A stretch of DNA of 64,000 nt from Asaia sp037151935 (GTDB taxonomy: Bacteria; Pseudomonadota; Alphaproteobacteria; Acetobacterales; Acetobacteraceae): contig NZ_CP157575.1 of NCBI RefSeq assembly GCF_051628905.1, positions 744,001-808,000 of the forward strand, given 5' to 3'. The position numbers and the translations under genes are program-made. The notes under the pieces are model-generated. The model ran no database searches. It saw only the letters and a list, made by a program, of their open reading frames with translations, and had not been told where the DNA came from. Shown in pieces: positions 7,920 to 15,396 of the stretch. Numbering within the stretch: the first letter of the stretch is position 1; every line of letters begins with the position of its first letter.

Positions 7920-9161
7920 TCAGGCTGCAACAAACAGCCCCGTGATGGCCGCGCTCATGAGGTTGGATAACGTGCCTGCGATCACGCAACGCGACGCGAT
8001 CGTGGCGATCTCAGCGCGACGGTCGGGCGCGACACTGCCGAACCCGCCGATCAGGATGCCAACGCTTGAGAAATTGGAAAAGCCGCAGAGTGCGACAGAA
8101 ACAATCGCCAGATCGTGCCCGGAAAGCGTGTGGGCATGGATAAGCGGCGAGAGACCCACATAGGCGACGAATTCATTGAACGCGATCTTCTGTCCCAGAA
8201 AGCCGCCGATCAGAAACGATTCCGACCATGGGATACCGATCAGCCAGGCCAGCGGCGCCATTAGTGTACCGAGAACGGTAGAGAGACTGAGCCCCGGGAG
8301 ATGCACCCACGCACCCAACCCATTCAGCATGCCATCGAGCAGCGCCGTGATTCCCACAAACGCAACCAGCACCGCGCCGACCGCGAAAGCGACACGGGCC
8401 CCGCTCATGGCGCCCTCTGCAAGCGCATCGAAAACGCCACTTGTTTCCAGCTCAGCCTTGGGCATGGGGTCATGCCCGGCATGAGAGTCTTCAGGCGTCG
8501 GCCAGAGCAATTTGGAAAAAAGCAGACCGCCCGGAATGGCCATGAATGATGCTGCCAGCAGGTAATGCATTGGCACACCGAGCCCTGCATAACCGGCCAG
8601 AACCGAGCCCGAGACCGAGGCCGTGCCCGAGCTCATGATGGTGAACAGCTCCGATCGTTGCAACTTGCTCAGATAGGGGCGCAGAACGACTGGCATCTCG
8701 CTCTGACCGAGAAAGACGGTCATGACGGCAGAAAAGGATTCTAGCGCGGTCGTGCCAAGCAAATGACGCAGCCCCTGCCCCACGGCACGCGCCAGGGCCT
8801 GCATCACCCCCCAATGATAGAGCAGGGCGATGATGGCTGAGACATAAACAATGGCGGGCAGCACCTGAAACGCGAAGACAAAGCTCTCCTGACCGAAAAG
8901 CGTCTCCATTTTCGGGCTGACCAATCCGCCGAACAGAAAATGCGTGCCGACCTGGCCATAGGCCAGAACTTCCCCCACCCCTTCTGCGAGCATACCGAAA
9001 ACCCGGCGTCCCCAAGGGACGAAAAGCGCCAGCGCGCCGATCGCGCATTGCAGCGCCAGCGCTATCGCCACCTGGCGGTAATTGATGGCTTTGCGGTTAC
9101 TAGACAGCAAAACACCCAGCGCCACGAGCACCGCAATACCGATCAAACCGCGCAGCGACAT
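7920..9161 (-). CDS. Concentrative nucleoside transporter (NupC/CNT family)
   Basis: An inner-membrane nucleoside:cation symporter. Family features are SLRGLIGIAVLVALGVLLSSNRKAINYR at the N-terminus (in blocks), FVFAFQVLPAIVYVSAIIALLYHWGVMQ, GTTALESFSAVMTVFLGQSEMP, TIMSSGTASVSGSVLAGY, GGFLGQKIAFNEFVAYV, and ALCGFSNFSSVGILIGG near the C-terminus. The ATG at 9161 has GAAGG seven bases upstream. A TTG at 9233 would add 24 hydrophilic residues and lies just after a palindrome, so it is an alternative start. It probably scavenges nucleosides; amn at the right end of the window acts on related compounds but is not linked to it. Confidence 0.9.
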   Translation of the reverse strand: MSLRGLIGIAVLVALGVLLSSNRKAINYRQVAIALALQCAIGALALFVPWGRRVFGMLAEGVGEVLAYGQVGTHFLFGGLVSPKMETLFGQESFVFAFQVLPAIVYVSAIIALLYHWGVMQALARAVGQGLRHLLGTTALESFSAVMTVFLGQSEMPVVLRPYLSKLQRSELFTIMSSGTASVSGSVLAGYAGLGVPMHYLLAASFMAIPGGLLFSKLLWPTPEDSHAGHDPMPKAELETSGVFDALAEGAMSGARVAFAVGAVLVAFVGITALLDGMLNGLGAWVHLPGLSLSTVLGTLMAPLAWLIGIPWSESFLIGGFLGQKIAFNEFVAYVGLSPLIHAHTLSGHDLAIVSVALCGFSNFSSVGILIGGFGSVAPDRRAEIATIASRCVIAGTLSNLMSAAITGLFVAA

Positions 9162-9239
9162 CAACGCGCCTTCACTCTCTGACTTTTTCGTCGCAGGCAC
9201 TTCTTCCTGCACAGAAATGTCTTTTTTTAACAACGCGCT

Positions 9240-9254
9240 GGGAGGTCACCTCCC
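9240..9254. promoter_or_regulatory. 15-bp palindrome upstream of the nucleoside transporter
   Basis: The sequence GGGAGGTCACCTCCC is a perfect inverted repeat around a single central base. It lies 79-93 bases upstream of the preferred ATG, or just upstream of the alternative TTG, where its minus-strand reading also supplies a purine-rich GGAGGTGA. It could be an operator, or a small hairpin masking a ribosome binding site if the TTG is used. Confidence 0.35.
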
Positions 9255-9373
9255 TCGCGAGAGAGACGTACCGCCGGCGAAACGGAAAAACGCACTCTGT
9301 CGAGATGCTTGCGTAGTGTCTAGTGGAAAGCCACATTGAAAAAACGGCTCACGACACGATGCGACGGATTATT

Positions 9374-9862
9374 ATGACCAGCAGCTTCTACGATCTAGAC
9401 ATACCGGCCCTTTGTGGCGAACCGATCTCAATGGCCGAGTTCAAGGGTAAGGTGGTCCTGATCGCCAATACGGCGTCCAAATGCGGCTTCACACCGCAAT
9501 ATGAGGGGCTTCAGCATCTCTGGAGCCATTATGGTAAGAACGGCTTGGTCGTACTCGGCGTGCCGAGCAACGATTTCGGGCAGCAGGAACCAGGCACGGC
9601 GACCGAGATCCAGACCAGCTGCTCCCGCAATTATGGGGTGAGCTTCCCTATGGCCGCCAAATCCCATGTGAAGGGCAAGGAGGCTGTTCCCCTTTTCCGC
9701 TGGCTCGCGGCGCAGGGGGGCATGCTCTCCCTACCGCGCTGGAATTTCTACAAATACGTCGTTTCGCGCGAGGGCAAACTTGTAAACTGGTTCACCCCTC
9801 TCACCTCACCCGATTCTGGCCGGATGAAGGCCTCTGTCAAGCGCGCTATGATGGATCGTTAA
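9374..9862 (+). CDS. Glutathione peroxidase family protein (BtuE-like)
   Basis: A 162-residue thiol peroxidase that reduces hydrogen peroxide and organic hydroperoxides. The catalytic cysteine is in NTASKCGFTPQYEGL (Cys37 from this start), the conserved glutamine in GVPSNDFGQQEPG (Gln71) and the tryptophan-asparagine pair in RWNFYKYVV (Trp123-Asn124), so the tetrad is complete. The frame is open to a GTG at 9323, but the family N-terminus SFYDLDIPALCGEP fits the ATG at 9374. The transcript is divergent from the transporter and convergent with the LysE gene. No signal peptide is seen, so it should be cytoplasmic. Confidence 0.92.
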   Translation: MTSSFYDLDIPALCGEPISMAEFKGKVVLIANTASKCGFTPQYEGLQHLWSHYGKNGLVVLGVPSNDFGQQEPGTATEIQTSCSRNYGVSFPMAAKSHVKGKEAVPLFRWLAAQGGMLSLPRWNFYKYVVSREGKLVNWFTPLTSPDSGRMKASVKRAMMDR

Positions 9863-9882
9863 GTACTTTGTGTCTGATCTGA

Positions 9883-10521
9883 TCAGCCCTGACGCTCCAG
9901 CGCGAGCTTAAGGCCGAAAGCCACGAAAATACCCCCTGTCGCGCGATCGAGCGTCTTGACGATAGCCGGACGCGACAGGAAGGCACCGAGAGGCGCTGTC
10001 ATAACAATGAGCAAGGAGAACCAGCTAAGCGTCAGCAGCACCTGGATGCCCGCCAGCAGCAGGGAGAACGTCACCACATTCGCTTCGTGCGGGATGAATT
10101 GCGGCAGGAACGTTATGAAGAAAATGCCTACCTTGGGGTTCAGCAGATTGGTCAGCAGCCCCTGACGGAAGCATTGGGCGCCCGACAGGCGATTGACCCG
10201 TGTGCCTGCTTCGACAGCATGACCCACATGACGGGGCCGCAGCAGAAGGCGCAGTCCGATCCAGAACAGATAAAGCGCGCCGACCCATTTGACGATCAGA
10301 AAGCCGATCGTCGACGCCGCAAGCAGAGCAGTGAGGCCGAAAGCCGCACCCAGCCCCCAGACGAATAGCCCGAGTGTGATACCGAGCGCGGCGCAAAACC
10401 CGGTACGCACCCCCGATACGGTGCTCGTGCGCAGGACGAAGGCCGTATCGAGCCCTGGCACCAGAGTGAAGACACCCGCAGCGAGGATGAAACTCGTCAG
10501 TGAGAGAATGATTGGGCTCAT
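9883..10521 (-). CDS. LysE/RhtB-family amino-acid exporter
   Basis: A 212-residue inner-membrane protein with about six hydrophobic helices. The N-terminus MSPIILSLTSFILAAGVFTLVPGLDTAFVLRTS matches the family signature (TPGPDxxxV) as VPGLDTAFV. GFCAALGITLGLFVWGLGAAFGL and FRQGLLTNLLNPKVGIFFITFLPQFI are also typical. The start is set by GAGG nine bases before the ATG at 10521; the upstream extension to 10716 is arginine- and cysteine-rich and unlike a protein of this family. Exported substrate unknown (amino acids or homoserine-lactone-like compounds in characterised relatives). Confidence 0.88.
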   Translation of the reverse strand: MSPIILSLTSFILAAGVFTLVPGLDTAFVLRTSTVSGVRTGFCAALGITLGLFVWGLGAAFGLTALLAASTIGFLIVKWVGALYLFWIGLRLLLRPRHVGHAVEAGTRVNRLSGAQCFRQGLLTNLLNPKVGIFFITFLPQFIPHEANVVTFSLLLAGIQVLLTLSWFSLLIVMTAPLGAFLSRPAIVKTLDRATGGIFVAFGLKLALERQG

Positions 10522-10987
10522 AGCCGTGTGCCTCGATAGTTCTTTTGCAAGGAGCTTACCGTGCGCTTTCGAGCGAACGAAACACGACCCGCGCCCGCAT
10601 TTACAGGCACGAAGACACGCGCGCCCGACGCGGCAAGCGCCCTGACATAAGGCTTTCTGCCAGAGACCCGCTTGGATCGCAATTTCCGTGAAGAGGCCAG
10701 ACCGGATGCGCATCATGAGGGGGGTGGGCCTCGATGAGCATGCCCGAAAGCACAGTTACACCCGGATTATTCGGTAAAACCCCACCGTGCGGGCCGGACA
10801 CAAGAAAGAGAGACGCAAATCCGCCATAATCTACCTTGCTTTATAACTGCCTGACGACGCGCGGTTTTCCGAGCTGCTGCCTCGTCTTTCCAATATACGA
10901 CAAGCTTTCGCCCGGCCATGGCACATTACCCCGCTTGCGTCTAAACAGGCGCGTTCCTGATGTTTGTTTTTCGACTGGAAGCCCGGA
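10522..10987. other. Intergenic region between LysE-family gene and murJ
   Basis: About 465 bases between divergent genes. I see no convincing coding frame; the frames that run through it give arginine- and cysteine-rich translations. It should contain the promoters of both neighbours, but no clear -35/-10 pair or repeat stands out. GGAAG at 10978-10982 is the murJ ribosome binding site. Confidence 0.4.
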
Positions 10988-12547
10988 ATGCTCCGTAACC
11001 TGATCACCGTTGGTGGTTGGACCATGCTGTCACGTGTCCTCGGCCTGGTGCGCGACCAGCTTCTTGCAGCGTTTCTAGGTGCCGGCCCGGTTCAGGACGC
11101 CTATCAGATCGCGTTTCGTCTACCCAACATGTTTCGCCGCCTTTTTGGTGAAGGCGCCTTCAACGCCGCTTTCGTACCGCTGTTTACCGAACGGCTGACT
11201 ACGAGGGGCGAAGAGGACGCTACGCGTTTTGCCTCTCAGGCGCTGGGTTGCCTCAGCGCCTGGCTGCTAGGCGTGACGATACTGGGCGAGGTTTTCATGC
11301 CCTGGATCATCGAGCTGATTGCGCCCGGGTTCGATCATGGTGGCGGGCGTTTCGAGCTGGCAGTTCGCCTCACCCGTATCACTTTTCCCTATCTCATCCT
11401 GATCTGCACGGCCGCGCTGGTCGCCGGGGTCCTGAACGGTCTTCATCGTTTTTCGATGGCAGCCGGGGCCTATGTCTCTTTCAATATCGTGGGCATCGCC
11501 GCCATTCTTCTCGGTGCGCTCGTCTTCAAAGACACCGCCACATGGACCGCAATCGGCATCACCGTTTCCGGCTTCGTGCAGCTCGGCCTGCTCCTCTGGT
11601 CGGTCAGGCGGGCGGGCATGCGCCTCTCTCTGCCCAAGCCGCGACTGACACCTGAAATGCGCGACATGCTGCGGCGTCTCTGGCCCGGCCTTCTCGGTTC
11701 CGGCGCGACGCAGCTCAATCTGACCGTCGATACGCTCATCTCGACGCTTCTGCCCGCCGGCTCGATTTCGTGGCTCTACTTTGCGGACCGCGTCAATCAA
11801 TTGCCTCTTGGCGTGCTCGGGGCTGCCGCTGGCACAACGCTGCTTCCGGTTCTGACGCGTCATGCCGCAGCTCGCGACAATGCGGGAGGCCAGCAAACGC
11901 TCAACCGCGCCATCGATTACGCCGCGATTCTTACCTTTCCCGCCTGTTTCGGCCTTCTGGCGCTGGCACCGGAAATCATGGCGACGCTCTTCGGCTACGG
12001 CAAATTCACGACAGAAGATGCCCTGTCTTCTGCCCAGTCATTGCGCGCCTACGCTTTGGGCCTGCCTGCCTTCATCATGATCAAGGTACTGTCTCCCGGG
12101 TTTTTCGCCCATGGCGACACCAAGACACCGGTCAGGATCGGCTTCATCACCATTGCACTCAATCTCGCGCTCAATCTGATGCTCTATCGTCCTCTGGCCC
12201 ATGTCGGACCGCCACTGGCCAGCACGATCGCCGCCCTCGTCAATCTCGGCTTTCTGGCGGTCATCCTGCATAGACGCGACGTCTTCTGCCCCGATCGCGC
12301 CCTCATGCAACGCCTGCTGCGAATCATGGCGGCATCGTTCGTGATGGCCATTGTGACCCTCACCCTCACGCGGCTCATCGCCCCGGGTCTCGTGATGTGG
12401 CACGGGCTGCTCAGGGCCGCCATGCTCGGTCTGCTGATGGGTCTTGCGGGCGCGATATACGTCTTGGCGCTTTGGGCCTTCGGTGTCGCCAATCCCGAGC
12501 GCCTGCTGCGGCGCTTGCTGCGCCGCAAGCACGCTTCGCAGCCATGA
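10988..12547 (+). CDS. murJ: Lipid II flippase MurJ (MviN)
   Basis: MurJ moves lipid II across the inner membrane for peptidoglycan synthesis. The 519-residue, roughly 14-helix protein begins MLRNLITVGGWTMLSRVLGLVRD, contains DAYQIAFRLPNMFRRLFGEGAFNAAFVPLF, and later PLGVLGAAAGTTLLPVLTRH, all diagnostic. The arginines in LSRVLGLVRD and in RLPNMFRRLFGEGAF are the conserved charged residues lining the cavity. GGAAG six bases upstream supports the ATG at 10988 over one at 10964. mutS follows after 136 bases; the order murJ-mutS-glnD is seen in related alphaproteobacteria. Confidence 0.96.
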   Translation: MLRNLITVGGWTMLSRVLGLVRDQLLAAFLGAGPVQDAYQIAFRLPNMFRRLFGEGAFNAAFVPLFTERLTTRGEEDATRFASQALGCLSAWLLGVTILGEVFMPWIIELIAPGFDHGGGRFELAVRLTRITFPYLILICTAALVAGVLNGLHRFSMAAGAYVSFNIVGIAAILLGALVFKDTATWTAIGITVSGFVQLGLLLWSVRRAGMRLSLPKPRLTPEMRDMLRRLWPGLLGSGATQLNLTVDTLISTLLPAGSISWLYFADRVNQLPLGVLGAAAGTTLLPVLTRHAAARDNAGGQQTLNRAIDYAAILTFPACFGLLALAPEIMATLFGYGKFTTEDALSSAQSLRAYALGLPAFIMIKVLSPGFFAHGDTKTPVRIGFITIALNLALNLMLYRPLAHVGPPLASTIAALVNLGFLAVILHRRDVFCPDRALMQRLLRIMAASFVMAIVTLTLTRLIAPGLVMWHGLLRAAMLGLLMGLAGAIYVLALWAFGVANPERLLRRLLRRKHASQP

Positions 12548-12683
12548 TAAAGCTTTTGCGCGGGCGGTTTTCCTGACCGAAACGTCAAGCGTTGCGAAAT
12601 TATCATGGCTCAGGCGGCATCGCCCATCCGTGTCGTAAGGGGGTGTTCACAGTCGGGCGCTGGGCAGCTAGAATTCCGCTCAT

Positions 12684-15347
12684 GTGGCGAGCTTCCCCTT
12701 CATGACGACCCCGGAGATTACCGGCATCATCCCATCTGCCGAGGGCGCAACCCCGGCAATGGCGCAATGGTTTGCGCTCAAGGCGCAGGAGCCCGATGCC
12801 CTTCTCTTTTTCCGTATGGGCGATTTCTACGAGCTGTTTTTCGCCGATGCCGAGACCGCTGCCATGGCGCTCGATATCAGCCTCACCACGCGCGGCAAGC
12901 ATAACGAGAACCCGATTCCCATGTGCGGTGTGCCGGTGGCCGCCGCTCCGGCCTATCTTGCCAGGCTGATACGACGCGGTTTTCGCGTGGCGGTGGCCGA
13001 GCAGACCGAGCAGGCCCGCAAGCCGGGTGAAGCCCCCCAGAAAGGCCCGCTCGCGCGCGCCATCGTGCGACTGGTGACCCCCGGCACACTGACCGAGGAA
13101 GAACTTCTCGAAGCGGGCCGCCAGAATCTCCTTCTCGCTTTGGCAACCCCCACGAAGAAGATGCGCGGCTCCACGCCCTGCGGTGCGGCCTGGATCGATA
13201 TTTCCACGGGCTCGTTCGAGACGGCCTCACTCTCTCAGGATCAGATCGACGAGTTGCTTGCGCGGCTCGACCCCTCAGAGATTCTCGCCGATCCGGCGCT
13301 GGTGCCAGATCCGTTTTCCACCCGTGTCGCGCCGAGCGTCACCCTGCCCGGGCTCGAAACAGCCCGCTCGCGCATGGCGCAGGCTTTCGATGTCGCGCAG
13401 ATCACCATTCTTGGCGATTTTTCAGACGAGGAAATCCGCGCCGGGGCACTGATTCTCGATTATGTGCGCCGCAGCCAGGCAGGGACGATGCCCCGCATCG
13501 CACGCCCCCTGCGCCGTGACGATTCGGAAACGCTGGGCCTCGACCCGGCGACACGCGCCAGTCTCGATCTGGTCCAGGCGCGTGACGGCACGACCACCCA
13601 TACGCTTTTCGCTTCGGTCGATCGCTGTGTGAGTGCGGCTGGCCAGCGGCTTCTGGCACAATGGATCGCAGCCCCCTCGACCGATCTCGCGCTCATTCAG
13701 GTGCGTCAGGGCGCCTGGTACTGGATCGCGGAGCAGCCGGGGCTGATAGAGACCCTGACACCGCTACTCAAGAAGGCACCGGACTTGGCGCGCGCCCTGG
13801 GGCGCCTCTCGACCGGGCGGGGTCTGCCGCGCGATCTGGCGGCAACGCGCGATCTGCTTCAAGCGGCCGATGCGCTGGTCGCGGTGCTCGAACCGATCTG
13901 CACCGATTCAACGCCTTCCCTGATCCGCTCGCTCTTTGCCGGCCTGTATGGCAGGGCCGACGCGCTGCTGAACACATTGGAAAAGGCCCTCGCCGAAAGC
14001 TTGCCCGCCCGCGTCGAGGATGGTGGCACCATCGCAACCGGCTTCGATGCCGATCTCGACCGCTATCGTGGCCTGCGCGACGACAGCAAGCGCACGCTTG
14101 CCGCCATGCAGCAACGCTATGCCGAGCAGTTCAACGTCGCCACGCTCAAGATCAAGCATCACGCCCAGCTCGGCTACATTATAGAGACCTCTGCGCTGCA
14201 TGCCGCAAAACTGCGCGACCGGCCCGAGCTGTCGTTTCGACAGGGCACGGCCAATCTGGTGCGTTTCACGACCGACGAGCTGCTCGAACTCGATCGTGCT
14301 ATTCTCGAAGCCGCCGACCGGGCTGCGGCGACCGAGCGTCGCCTGTTCGCCGCCCTGGTCGCCGAAACCGTCTCTCATCCTGCCCTGCCCGAACTCGCGG
14401 CACTTTTCGCCATGGCCGACGTTCTGACCGGCTGCGCAAAACTGGCGCAAGGCGGCGCCTGGTGCAGCCCGGAAATGACACAGGACCAGGAATTCGAACT
14501 CAAATCCTGCCGCCATCCTGTCGTCGAGGCCGCCCTCGGCCGGGCGACACGCTTCATTCCCAATGACTGTCATCTTCCTCCCTCGCAGCGGGTCATGCTG
14601 CTGACGGGGCCGAACATGGCGGGTAAATCGACCTTTCTGCGCCAGACCGCGCTGGCGGTCATTCTGGCGCAGGCCGGACTGCCCGTTCCGGCGGAAAAGG
14701 CCCGGATTGGCATCGTGGACCGGTTGTTCTCCCGTGTCGGCGCCGCCGACGATCTTGCACGCGGCCGCTCGACGTTCATGGTCGAAATGACCGAGACGGC
14801 AGCCATTCTGCGTCAGGCCGGACCACGCTCCCTCGTGGTAGTCGATGAGATCGGGCGCGGCACCTCCACGCTCGATGGTCTCGCCATTGCCTGGGCCACG
14901 CTCGAGGCACTGCACTCCCAGCTTGGGTCACGAACGATTTTCGCGACCCATTTTCATGAACTCTGCAGCCTGTCTGATTCGATGCCGCGCCTGACGCCCT
15001 ATACGATGGCCGTGCGCGAATGGCAGGGCGACGTCGTTTTCCAGCACGAGGTCCGCAAGGGATCGGCCAGAAAGAGCTGGGGCGTCCATGTCGCTCAGCT
15101 CGCCGGTGTTCCCATGCCTGTCGTGCAGCGCGCCACCCGTCTGCTTGCTGCACTCGAGCGCGAACAGGGCCGAAGCGTGCCGCAGCTGCCCCTGTTCGAA
15201 ACTGCCGCGCCCCAATGTGAAGAGCCGGACAGGCTGCGCGAGGCGCTGGAAGCGATCGACCCTGACGCGCTCTCGCCCAAGGCAGCGCTTGAAGCGCTTT
15301 ACGCGCTGCGCAAACTTGCGCTTGAAACAAAGAACGATTTGACCTGA
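12684..15347 (+). CDS. mutS: DNA mismatch repair protein MutS
   Basis: MutS recognises base mismatches and small loops and recruits MutL. The mismatch-reading Phe-X-Glu is in FRMGDFYELFF (Phe48, Glu50 from the GTG start). The ATPase domain has Walker A GPNMAGKS (642-649), then SRVGAADDLARGRSTFMVEM, Walker B VVVDEIGRGTSTLDG, and TIFATHFHEL. The full length of 887 residues is normal. Translation may start at the GTG at 12684 or the ATG at 12702; the two differ by six residues and neither has a strong ribosome binding site. Confidence 0.97.
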   Translation: MASFPFMTTPEITGIIPSAEGATPAMAQWFALKAQEPDALLFFRMGDFYELFFADAETAAMALDISLTTRGKHNENPIPMCGVPVAAAPAYLARLIRRGFRVAVAEQTEQARKPGEAPQKGPLARAIVRLVTPGTLTEEELLEAGRQNLLLALATPTKKMRGSTPCGAAWIDISTGSFETASLSQDQIDELLARLDPSEILADPALVPDPFSTRVAPSVTLPGLETARSRMAQAFDVAQITILGDFSDEEIRAGALILDYVRRSQAGTMPRIARPLRRDDSETLGLDPATRASLDLVQARDGTTTHTLFASVDRCVSAAGQRLLAQWIAAPSTDLALIQVRQGAWYWIAEQPGLIETLTPLLKKAPDLARALGRLSTGRGLPRDLAATRDLLQAADALVAVLEPICTDSTPSLIRSLFAGLYGRADALLNTLEKALAESLPARVEDGGTIATGFDADLDRYRGLRDDSKRTLAAMQQRYAEQFNVATLKIKHHAQLGYIIETSALHAAKLRDRPELSFRQGTANLVRFTTDELLELDRAILEAADRAAATERRLFAALVAETVSHPALPELAALFAMADVLTGCAKLAQGGAWCSPEMTQDQEFELKSCRHPVVEAALGRATRFIPNDCHLPPSQRVMLLTGPNMAGKSTFLRQTALAVILAQAGLPVPAEKARIGIVDRLFSRVGAADDLARGRSTFMVEMTETAAILRQAGPRSLVVVDEIGRGTSTLDGLAIAWATLEALHSQLGSRTIFATHFHELCSLSDSMPRLTPYTMAVREWQGDVVFQHEVRKGSARKSWGVHVAQLAGVPMPVVQRATRLLAALEREQGRSVPQLPLFETAAPQCEEPDRLREALEAIDPDALSPKAALEALYALRKLALETKNDLT

Positions 15348-15396
15348 TGATGATCATCCCTGGTCTTCTGCAACGCCCCCATAGTTACGGATCTTA

